Assembly: GCF_009834785.1 (NCBI RefSeq)
Contig: NZ_WUYX01000069.1
Coordinates: 1 to 64,000 of the forward strand
From: Natronorubrum halalkaliphilum
GTDB taxonomy: Archaea; Halobacteriota; Halobacteria; Halobacteriales; Natrialbaceae
Direction: 5' to 3'
Length of the DNA: 64,000 nt
Position 1 is the first letter of the stretch, and every line of letters begins with the position of its first letter. A program made the translations under genes and the position numbers. The notes under the pieces are model-generated. The model searched no databases, had not been told where the DNA came from, and worked only from the letters and a program-made list of their open reading frames with translations. Below, piece by piece: positions 38,743-45,419 of this stretch.

Positions 38743-39558
38743 CTACAGTTCGATTCGCTCGACTAGCTGCTCGCGGTTTTCGTTCGTGTTAACGGCCACG
38801 ATTCGAATCTGGTCCTCGAGTCCGGAGTCTTCGAGTTTCGCCTTCAGCAGGTTGTCGACCTGGTAGACGCCGGCGGCGTTGGTCATGGCGATTTCGACCA
38901 TCACGGGGCTCTGATCGCCTTTCTGGAGCGAGACGCGATTGATCGCCTGACTCGAGAGGGTGTTGATGCCGCGGCCGCCGTGCTCGTAGGGGATCCGTGA
39001 CCGACCGCGTTCCATGTCGAGGGCGTCGGCGACGCGAATGATTCCAGCTTCGGTCGTCAGTGGCATTTCGGCCGTATGGTGACAGAGAATCGCGTGCAGG
39101 ACTTCGCCTTTCATGCGGACCGTCTCGGCGAGGTCGTAGAACTCGGGGAGGATCCGATCGAGGATGTCCGCAGCGAGCGGGATCGAGTAGTAGACGTGTT
39201 CGTCCCGGTGGACGACGTGGCCGACGTCGTGCAGCGTCGCCGCGAGCACGATGATGACGCCTTCGTCTTCCTCGGCCAGGCCTTGCTGGCGCGCGCCGTT
39301 GAAATCCACGTTGCCGGCCTTGAGCAAGTCGTACAGACAGAGTGCTCGGTTGCGGACGATTTCGATGTGTTTCGACCCGTGATCGTTGTACTGCATTCGG
39401 TCGACGGCGTTGACGTTCTGGGCCTCGAGATAGGTCTGAATCTCTTCGTCTTCGGTGATGAACTCGAGGACGCGGTTCAGTTTCTCGTCGGGAAAATGAT
39501 GGTCCGCAGCAGGGGAGTACACACGATGTTCGGCGTCGTCATCGATAGAATCGGTCAT
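38743..39558 (-). CDS. HD-domain phosphohydrolase
   Basis: A 271-residue metal-dependent hydrolase. The HD signature is assembled from NDHGSKHIEIVRN (first His), ATLHDVGHVVHRDEH (His-Asp) and later ILCHHTAEM plus VADALDME. The C-terminal third (about 190-271) is a separate beta-alpha domain. HD enzymes act on phosphomonoesters or nucleotides, and some degrade cyclic dinucleotides; no substrate is indicated here. On the minus strand an A/T box TTTTTTAGT at about 39580-39588 lies 27 bp before the ATG, indicating a leaderless message. Confidence 0.85.
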   Translation of the reverse strand: MTDSIDDDAEHRVYSPAADHHFPDEKLNRVLEFITEDEEIQTYLEAQNVNAVDRMQYNDHGSKHIEIVRNRALCLYDLLKAGNVDFNGARQQGLAEEDEGVIIVLAATLHDVGHVVHRDEHVYYSIPLAADILDRILPEFYDLAETVRMKGEVLHAILCHHTAEMPLTTEAGIIRVADALDMERGRSRIPYEHGGRGINTLSSQAINRVSLQKGDQSPVMVEIAMTNAAGVYQVDNLLKAKLEDSGLEDQIRIVAVNTNENREQLVERIEL

Positions 39559-39646
39559 ACGAAATCTTCGCCTGCTGACTAAAAAAGCCCTGCGACGACG
39601 GCTGCCGGGCTATCGCTCGGAGTGGATCGAGTCCTGCTGGCTCGTT

Positions 39647-40126
39647 TCAGGCCGCGTCTTCGGCGGCGGCCTCGACCTCGTCGTAGTCGGGTTCGACGCC
39701 GGGGTCGTCGCTGACCCAGGCGTAGGTGATTTCGCCGTCGCCGTCGATGACGAAGACCGAGCGCTTGGCGACGCCGTAGACGCCGAGGTCGGCGAAGTCC
39801 ATCTCGATACCGTAGTCGTCGATGATCTCTCCGTTGTAGTCGCTGATGAGGCCGAACTCGAGCTCGTTCTGGTCGCGGAACTCGTTCAGCGTGAACGGGG
39901 AGTCCCGGCTGACGCCGTAGACGGTGGCGTCGAGGTCGTTGAACGACGCGAGTCGGTCCTGGAACGCGCACATTTCGGTCGTACAGACGCTGGTGAACGC
40001 GCCCGGGAAAAAGGCGAGAACGATCGGTGCGTCGTCCTCAAGGCGCTCTGAAAGCGTGAACTCCTCGATATCGCCGTTTGCAAGCGGTGCGGTGAAATCG
40101 GCTGCAGTGTCTCCGGTTTCGGGCAT
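39647..40126 (-). CDS. Peroxiredoxin (AhpC/TSA family, Bcp/AhpE-like)
   Basis: A 159-residue thiol peroxidase. The catalytic motif is FFPGAFTSVCTTEMC, with the conserved Pro, Thr and peroxidatic Cys; a second Cys five residues later could be a resolving partner or structural. The thioredoxin-like fold ends in KRSVFVIDGDGEITYAWVSDDPG, and an acidic Glu/Ala tail follows. It reduces hydrogen peroxide and alkyl hydroperoxides in the cytoplasm. Transcribed away from tatA, with a 328-bp intergenic region. Confidence 0.92.
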   Translation of the reverse strand: MPETGDTAADFTAPLANGDIEEFTLSERLEDDAPIVLAFFPGAFTSVCTTEMCAFQDRLASFNDLDATVYGVSRDSPFTLNEFRDQNELEFGLISDYNGEIIDDYGIEMDFADLGVYGVAKRSVFVIDGDGEITYAWVSDDPGVEPDYDEVEAAAEDAA

Positions 40127-40454
40127 CAGTGGGTGTTATCGGTAACTCGGAAAGACAGTTTCGTTCGCGGAACCGAGGGTGGACCGTGCTGGGTCCCGTT
40201 CGCATCGTCCGATACGTACGGAGGTGCCCGGTATCGGTCAGAATAACTGTAATACCGCTCCACCAGGTGGTTTCTCCAACGTTTGTGTATTGCTGTTCGA
40301 TTTTCACCCGCCGTTTTTGGAAAATCACTATATACGTTGTCGAACGATGTTGTAATTAGGCCGCTAGTCCGGCTCAAACGGACTTTCGCTGAAACTTGCT
40401 ATACTTAGTGGTCCAAAAAGGTTATAATTGCCAGCGGATAAGCCACGTATAGAG
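40127..40454. other. Divergent intergenic region, promoters of peroxiredoxin and tatA
   Basis: No gene. From about 40300 the sequence becomes A/T-rich for a haloarchaeon, with several TATA-like stretches (CACTATATACG near 40328, GCTATACTTAG near 40398 and TTATAATT at 40422). The last is the best tatA promoter; the others may be additional start sites. Confidence 0.5.
40422..40429 (+). promoter_or_regulatory. tatA TATA box
   Basis: TTATAATT lies about 29 bp before the ATG at 40455, predicting transcription start within a few bases of the start codon. Confidence 0.6.
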
Positions 40455-40757
40455 ATGGTAGCCGAAATCGCACCGCTGTTCATCCCCGGCGCACCCGGGG
40501 GTCCGGAACTACTGATCATCCTTTTCATCGCCATTCTGCTGTTCGGGGCCAACAAGATCCCGAAGCTGGCACGGTCCACCGGTGAGGCCATGGGCGAATT
40601 CCAGAAGGGGCGTGAAAAGGTCGAAACGGAACTCGACGAAATGCGCGAGTCAGGGTTTGAAGACGTTGACGAGGACGAAGACGACGAGTTCGTCGACACG
40701 GAGCCCGTCACCGAAGAAACTGAAACCGACACGGAAACTGAAACGGAAACCAACTAA
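40455..40757 (+). CDS. tatA: Sec-independent (Tat) translocase subunit TatA
   Basis: A 100-residue protein with the TatA layout: a short N-terminal hydrophobic helix (PELLIILFIAILLFG), the hinge ANKIPKLARS and an amphipathic helix (TGEAMGEFQKGREKVETELDEM), followed by an acidic Thr/Glu tail. The Phe-Gly before the hinge is the family hallmark. TatA oligomers form the pathway for folded proteins with twin-arginine signals, the main export route in haloarchaea; the protein at 1499-2659 is such a substrate. tatC is not in the window. The ATG at 40455 fits the TATA spacing. Confidence 0.93.
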   Translation: MVAEIAPLFIPGAPGGPELLIILFIAILLFGANKIPKLARSTGEAMGEFQKGREKVETELDEMRESGFEDVDEDEDDEFVDTEPVTEETETDTETETETN

Positions 40758-40771
40758 GCGTTTTTCTCGAG

Positions 40772-40844
40772 GGACGTGTGGCCTAGCGGAGAGGGCAGAA
40801 GGTTCCTAACCTTCTGAGCGCGGGTTCAAATCCCGTCACGTCCG
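40772..40844 (+). tRNA. tRNA-Arg (anticodon CCU)
   Basis: The cloverleaf can be drawn by eye: acceptor GGACGTG with CACGTCC, D-arm GCC...GGC, anticodon stem GAAGG/CCTTC with loop TTCCTAA giving anticodon CCT, T-arm around GGTTCAAATCC, and discriminator G. No intron; CCA is not encoded. It starts 14 bp after the tatA stop, so it may be processed from a shared transcript. Its 3' end is duplicated about 108 bp downstream. Confidence 0.93.
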
Positions 40845-41182
40845 TCCGCGACGAACGAACGTGAGGAGCGGACGGCCCCGGGATTTGAATGAGAGAAGAC
40901 GCGCGCAGCGAAGTGAGCACGTCTTCGCGTGGTTCAAATCCCGTCATGTCGGCCACCAGTCATAATCGTGAGTGTACACTGGAAAACATCACATCCAGCT
41001 TTCGCTCACTCAAGCAGAGAGCGTCGCTTTCGGCGAGCAACTGCGGATTGCACGAGGGGAGAACTCCCCTCGAGCACGCTTATTGCGAACCAAAAACGGG
41101 CCACACTGTTTGCTGTACCGATGTACCGGTGCAATCGCAGGACGGTCGCGATTGTCCCGGCAATGACGTACAGTAGACAGTA
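40845..41182. other. tRNA-adjacent region with integration-site remnant
   Basis: GGTTCAAATCCCGTCAYGTC occurs in the tRNA at 40823-40842 and again at 40931-40950 with one difference, as expected for an att site formed by tRNA-targeting integration. The inverted copy CGGGATTTGAA lies at 40879-40889, and GAAGACG/CGTCTTC (40895-40901 and 40920-40926) pair inside it, so 40879-40943 can fold as one long hairpin. No integrase gene is recognisable, and frames up to 41182 look non-coding. Confidence 0.6.
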
Positions 41183-42463
41183 TCAGTGGGTGTCAGTACT
41201 CCCGCCACTCCGCCCGTTCGGATCCCCGAATCGGGTCAGGGGCTCGAGTTCTTCGCGAGCGACATCCTCGAAGGCGTCGCGGGCGATGACGCGCCGGTGA
41301 ACTTCGTCGGCTCCGTCGACGATGCGGAACTGCCGGACGGACTCGTAGAAGTCGGCCAGCGGGAGATCTTTGCCGATGCCGTTTGCGCCACAGCACTGAA
41401 CGGCGAGATCGATCGCGTCCTGAGTGACGTTCGCGGTGAACACCTTGCACATCGAGACGGGGATGCGGGCCTCGTCGCCGGCATCGATCCGATCCGCCGC
41501 GTCGCGGATGGCGGTGCGCGCGACGTGGAGTCTGGTTTCGGCGTCGGCGATGCGGTAGCGCAGCGACTGTTTCTCCGAGAGCGTCGAGCCAAAGCCCTCG
41601 CGCTCGCTGGTGTAGGCTTTTGCGATCTCGAGGGCGCGTTGGGCCATCCCGGAAAAGCGCATACAGTGGGTGAGTCGGGCCGGACCGAGCCGTTCCTGTG
41701 CGTGGGTAAAGCCCCGATTCAGCTCACCCAGCAGGTGTTCCTCGGGGACCCGGACGTTCTCGTAGCGGATTTCGGCGTGGGACGCACCGCGGGGGCCACC
41801 GCCCATGTGGGGTACGTCGCGGACGATCTCGACGCCGTCGGCGTCCGTGGGGACGATAAAGAGCGAACAGCCCTCGTAGGGGTGGGCGTCCGGATCGGTG
41901 CGCGCGAGGACGAACAACACGTCCGCTTCGACGCCCTGCGTCGTCCACCACTTGTGGCCGTTGATAACCCACTCGTCACCGTCTCGAGACGCCGTGGTTC
42001 CCTCGGCAGCGTCTTTTTCCGCGGTGGTCCGGATCATCTTCGGATCCGAACCGGCCCCCTGCATCGGTTCGGTCATCGAGAACCCCGATTTGAGCTCGCC
42101 CTTTACGAGCGGCTCGAGGTAGGTCTCCTTCTGAATCTCGTCACCCGCAAGCTCCAGCAGGTGCATGTTCCCCTCGTCGGGGGCGTCGACGCGCATCGCG
42201 ACGGGACCGAGCAGGCTCCGGCCGGCCTCCTCGAAGACCGGGAGTGCGTCTCGAAAGCTCATCCCCATCCCGCCGTAGGCTTCAGAAATCTGGGGCGCGT
42301 AGACGTCGTACTCGCGAGCCGACTGGCGAAGATCCGCGACGGTGCCGCTCGAGACGGTCATGCCGCCGGATCGCTCTCGCTCGATCGGGAGGACGACCTC
42401 GTCCATCAGCGCTCGAGCGCGTTCGGCGAGTTCCTGCGCCTGGTCGGAGTCAGCGTACTGCAT
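41183..42463 (-). CDS. Acyl-CoA dehydrogenase (ACAD10/11-like branch)
   Basis: A 426-residue FAD enzyme. It has SMTEPMQGAGSDPKMIRTTAEKD (FAD/substrate loop) with a short insertion typical of this branch, GHKWWTTQGVEADVLFVLART, and near the C-terminus VDGADEVHRRVIAR, where Asp-Glu-Val-His replaces the usual Tyr-Glu-Gly-Thr segment; in this branch an Asp is thought to serve as the base. The ATG at 42463 (MQYADSDQAQ) is set by domain start; the frame extends upstream but is Cys/Arg-rich and non-family. It follows the SDR gene on the same strand, with 190 A/T-richer bases between. Confidence 0.88.
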   Translation of the reverse strand: MQYADSDQAQELAERARALMDEVVLPIERERSGGMTVSSGTVADLRQSAREYDVYAPQISEAYGGMGMSFRDALPVFEEAGRSLLGPVAMRVDAPDEGNMHLLELAGDEIQKETYLEPLVKGELKSGFSMTEPMQGAGSDPKMIRTTAEKDAAEGTTASRDGDEWVINGHKWWTTQGVEADVLFVLARTDPDAHPYEGCSLFIVPTDADGVEIVRDVPHMGGGPRGASHAEIRYENVRVPEEHLLGELNRGFTHAQERLGPARLTHCMRFSGMAQRALEIAKAYTSEREGFGSTLSEKQSLRYRIADAETRLHVARTAIRDAADRIDAGDEARIPVSMCKVFTANVTQDAIDLAVQCCGANGIGKDLPLADFYESVRQFRIVDGADEVHRRVIARDAFEDVAREELEPLTRFGDPNGRSGGSTDTH

Positions 42464-42652
42464 ACGATCACTTGGACGGTCACTCGTTAGGGAGGGTCGC
42501 TCGCTCCTGCTCGGATGGAATTTGAGTAATGTATTTATAATCGTATCTTGACCCTCGGGTTTCAGTTTACAGATGCAGCATTTAGTCCTAATAACAGAAC
42601 CGATGGTAATTCCACTATTCAAAAACCGCCATCGTTTGGGGGTTCCGAACAG

Positions 42653-43420
42653 TTACCGCGACGTCCACCCGCCGTCGACCGCCAGACAGGCTCCGGTCAT
42701 GTAGCTCGCGGCGTCGCTGGCGAGAAAGACGACCGGTCCAGCGATCTCTTCGGGGTCGGCGAACCGGTCCAGCGGCGTGCGGTCGATGATCGATTGCCGG
42801 AGCCGTTCGTTCGCCTCGAGGTCTTCGGTCAGTTCCGTCGAGACGTAGCCGGGGGCGACGGCGTTGACTCTGACCTCGGGTGCCCAGTCGAGTGATAGGC
42901 TCTTCGTGAGGCCGACCAGCCCGTGCTTCGAAGCGACGTAGGGATGCTGTCGGGGGAGGCCGACGAGTCCGCCGACGCTTGCGACGTTGATCACGGAACC
43001 GCCGTCGCTCTCGTGGAGGTGGTCCGCCGCCGCGCGAGTCACCTCGTAGGCCCCGTTCAGGTTGACGTCGAGAACGCGATCGAGACTCTCTTCGGAGACG
43101 TCTTCGGGCCGGCCTAGCGCATCGTCGGGGTTGAAGCCGGCGTTGTTGACGACGATGTCGACGCCGCCGAACGCCTCGTCGGCTCGCTCGATTACGTCGC
43201 CCACTGCGTCGGAGTCGGTTACGTCCGCGGAAACGGCGAGTGCGTCGCGGCCGTCGTCCTCGATCGCGTCAGCGACGGCCTCGATTTCGTCGGTCGAACG
43301 CGCCGACGGCACGACCGCAGCGCCGGCGTTTGCGAGTTCCACCGCGATCGCGCGCCCGATACCGCGGCCGCCGCCCGTTACCACTGCAACCCGTCCGTGG
43401 AGATCGAATTGGTCACTCAT
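42653..43420 (-). CDS. Short-chain dehydrogenase/reductase (FabG-like)
   Basis: A 255-residue classical SDR: TGGGRGIG cofactor loop, NNAGFN, catalytic Ser in VINVASVGG, and Y-x3-K in HPYVASKHG. The residues after the second strand (PSARSTDE) lack the acidic residue that favours NAD, so NADP is likely. It may be a 3-oxoacyl reductase or 3-hydroxyacyl-CoA dehydrogenase acting with the neighbouring acyl-CoA dehydrogenase. Its ATG overlaps the stop of the acyl-CoA synthetase remnant, showing that the two were once an operon. Confidence 0.9.
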   Translation of the reverse strand: MSDQFDLHGRVAVVTGGGRGIGRAIAVELANAGAAVVPSARSTDEIEAVADAIEDDGRDALAVSADVTDSDAVGDVIERADEAFGGVDIVVNNAGFNPDDALGRPEDVSEESLDRVLDVNLNGAYEVTRAAADHLHESDGGSVINVASVGGLVGLPRQHPYVASKHGLVGLTKSLSLDWAPEVRVNAVAPGYVSTELTEDLEANERLRQSIIDRTPLDRFADPEEIAGPVVFLASDAASYMTGACLAVDGGWTSR

Positions 43421-43572
43421 CGCCTAATGCTACGTCGATCCGGTTGCGTAATGCTTTTTTGTCGAACGTCCCGGTCGCCGTCTTGGGTATCGCGTCGACC
43501 GTTCTGATCTCGTCGGGAAGCTACCAATTGGGCTGGTTGAGTTCCGCCTCGAGATGTCGCCAGTCTCGCCGC
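43413..43572 (-). pseudogene. C-terminal remnant of an acyl-CoA synthetase
   Basis: Read on the minus strand, the last 35 codons give LPDEIRTVDAIPKTATG followed by TFDKKALRNRI, the C-terminal signature of AMP-forming acyl-CoA ligases; the usual catalytic Gly-Lys is Gly-Thr here. Directly before it is W-stop-L-P-D, where a tryptophan codon (TGG) expected in the family's W-W-L-P-D is TAG. About 14 further codons (DWRHLEAELNQPN) remain related, and then the similarity ends. The 5' part of the gene is gone; a tnpB element lies about 220 bp upstream. The stop overlaps the SDR start. Confidence 0.75.
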
Positions 43573-43794
43573 TTTGTCTGACCATTCTGTCTCGCTGCTC
43601 CGTCCGGCCGCTTTGTCTGGTTGTCCGTCTCGCCACGATAGCCACAGAACGCGGCCGTCCAAACGATCGAGGAGAAAGCGAGGTGACGATCCGGCGCGGA
43701 TATTCCGCCGGTAGTCGCTCGAGTCCTCCCGTACGGACCCCTGATCGATCGACGGAACGTTCGAATTCGATACAGTATTATGGGATGAGCAGGC
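43573..43794. other. Degraded DNA between synthetase remnant and insertion element
   Basis: No intact gene. The motif CAGACAAAGCGGC (minus strand) occurs twice within about 50 bp (near 43571 and 43608), suggesting duplication and decay of the former synthetase gene. Otherwise featureless. Confidence 0.4.
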
Positions 43795-43909
43795 GCAAAA
43801 CCTCGCCGTTTACGGCGGGGATACGCGCCGTCACTGGATGACGCCTTCCACCAATGACTGCACGGCTGGATATTCCAGGTTCAACCACTATCTTTAATAC
43901 TGATTAATT

Positions 43910-43923
43910 CATAAGTACTTATG
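43910..43923. promoter_or_regulatory. Perfect 14-bp palindrome and leader ORF before tnpB
   Basis: CATAAGTACTTATG reads the same on both strands. A TATA-like TTTAATA at 43893-43899 would place transcription start near 43921, at an ATG opening the six-codon ORF M-N-I-V-R-C whose TGA (43939-43941) overlaps the start of tnpB. The palindrome may bind a repressor or be a subterminal structure of the element. Confidence 0.45.
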
Positions 43924-43934
43924 AACATAGTACG

Positions 43935-45203
43935 ATGCTGAAGACAACCCGCACCTATCGAGCGAAAATCGTCAACCACACCCAAGTGAGTGACGACCTC
44001 GATGACTGCGGACACTCTGCATCGAAACTGTGGAACGTCGCCCGCTACCACACCCAAAAAGAATGGAATGAAACCGGAGAGATACCGTCTGAAGCCGGCC
44101 TCAAGCGTGAACTAAAAGACCACGAACGCTACAGTGACCTACATTCTCAGTCAAGTCAGCGAGTTCTAGAAGAGCTTGCTGAGGCGTTCAACGGCTGGTT
44201 CAAAAAACGCAAGAACGGCGATACAGACGCGAATCCACCCGGCTACCGAAAGCGAGGCGACAACCACCCACGCTCCACCGTGATATGGAAGCAGATGGGT
44301 ATCAAGCACGATTCCAAACACAATCAACTCCGCCTATCCAAAGGCTTCAACCTGAAGAACCACCGCTCGGACTTCATCCTTGCAGAGTACGAGACGAGAC
44401 CGGACGTGACCGTGGAGAACATCCAACAAGTACGCGCCGTGTGGAACGGCGACCGCTGGGAACTCCACCTCGTCTGCAAAGTCGAAATTCCCGTCGAGGA
44501 CGCACCCGGTGACAACACGGCGGGTATCGACCTCGGAATCAAGAACTACCTCGCCATCGCCTACGATGATGGAGACGCCGAGTTGTATCCGGGGAACGTG
44601 CTGAAGCAAGACAAGCACTACTTCACGCGAGACGAGTACAACACTGAAGGTGAAAACGGGCCGTCGAAGCGTGCGCTCCGCGCTCGACAGAAACTCTCTC
44701 GTCGGAAAAACCACTTCCTGCACGCCCTCGCCAAGCACATCGTCGAGAGGTGCATCGACCACGAGGTCGGTCGCATCGCCATCGGTGACTTGAGCAAGAT
44801 TCGTGAGGAGGAGAACGGTGACGCTCGAAACTGGGGCAAGCGTGGCAACAAGAAACTCCACGGCTGGGAGTTTGACCGCTTCACCACGTTGCTCGAATAC
44901 AAGGCCGAAGAACACGGCATACTCGTAGACCGAAAGAGCGAGCGGGACACGAGTAAGACGTGTTCGTGCTGTGGCCGGAAGCGTGATGCGAATCGCGTGG
45001 AGCGCGGCTTGTACGTCTGTGCATCGTGCGGAGCGACGATGAACGCAGACGTGAACGGTGCGGTGAACATTCGCAGAAAGATAACTCAGAATCCCCCAAC
45101 TGGGGATATGAGTAACGGTCGTTTGGCACGGCCAGTAGCCTACCTGTTCAATCAAACCTCGGGGCGTTTCGCACCGAGCGAACAGGCGGGTTGCGAACCT
45201 TAA
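43935..45203 (+). CDS. tnpB: TnpB, RNA-guided nuclease of an IS605-type element
   Basis: A 422-residue protein. It has an N-terminal wedge/REC-like part with TYRAKIVNHTQ and SASKLWNVARYHTQK, then a split RuvC domain: motif I TAGIDLGIKNYLAIAY (Asp), motif II region VGRIAIGDLSKIRE and motif III ATMNADVNGAVNIRRK (Asp), with a zinc finger CSCCGRKRDANR...YVCASCG between II and III. The Glu normally found in motif II is not obvious: the aligned word is G-D-L, which I recall as common in haloarchaeal relatives. TnpB uses an RNA from the element's right end to cut matching DNA and preserve the element. Full length, no frameshift. Confidence 0.92.
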   Translation: MLKTTRTYRAKIVNHTQVSDDLDDCGHSASKLWNVARYHTQKEWNETGEIPSEAGLKRELKDHERYSDLHSQSSQRVLEELAEAFNGWFKKRKNGDTDANPPGYRKRGDNHPRSTVIWKQMGIKHDSKHNQLRLSKGFNLKNHRSDFILAEYETRPDVTVENIQQVRAVWNGDRWELHLVCKVEIPVEDAPGDNTAGIDLGIKNYLAIAYDDGDAELYPGNVLKQDKHYFTRDEYNTEGENGPSKRALRARQKLSRRKNHFLHALAKHIVERCIDHEVGRIAIGDLSKIREEENGDARNWGKRGNKKLHGWEFDRFTTLLEYKAEEHGILVDRKSERDTSKTCSCCGRKRDANRVERGLYVCASCGATMNADVNGAVNIRRKITQNPPTGDMSNGRLARPVAYLFNQTSGRFAPSEQAGCEP

Positions 45204-45254
45204 TATCCCAACGCTCGGGAATCCTCGCCCTTCAGGACGGGGAGGATGTCAAAC
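45105..45254 (+). ncRNA. Putative omega (guide) RNA of the tnpB element
   Basis: In IS605-type elements the guide RNA covers the 3' end of tnpB and the right end, with the guide copied from flanking DNA just past the element. Here the right end contains a stem (CTCGCCC-TTCA-GGACGGG) and conserved-looking flanks. The 5' limit is only a guess. The guide would be read from about 45255 onward. Confidence 0.4.
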
Positions 45255-45419
45255 GTGGTGTTAGGAGTTGAGTAGAAGACCGCAATGAGTGTGACAGTAG
45301 TCTGATGAGTTATCTGACTCGCTGCCGACAGATGTGGGTTCCGTGCGTACGCACCACTGTACGCGGGATTATCAGAAGTGGTAATATACGGATGAATTTT
45401 TTGAAGGGGGAGGGTTTGG

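Larger units (their letters stand above)
43795..45254 (+). mobile_element. tnpB-only IS605-family (IS1341-type) element
   Basis: The left end carries the hairpin CCTCGCCG-TTTA-CGGCGGGG (43801-43820), and the right end the characteristic CCTCGCCCTTCAGGACGGGG (45223-45242) followed by AGGATGTCAAAC. Between them is a single tnpB gene; no tnpA (Y1 transposase) is present, so transposition would need TnpA in trans. IS605-type elements leave no target duplication or terminal inverted repeats, so the outer limits are uncertain by about 20 bp. It lies between the broken synthetase gene and the pilus operon. Confidence 0.8.

Noticed and set aside
40845-41300. Integrase or other gene between the tRNA and the acyl-CoA dehydrogenase
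   Set aside because: Several short frames exist, but none shows tyrosine recombinase motifs or haloarchaeal composition.
43417-43662. 71-81 codon minus-strand frames overlapping the synthetase remnant
   Set aside because: They are in frames other than the recognisable ligase tail and are Arg/Ser/Gln-rich without similarity.
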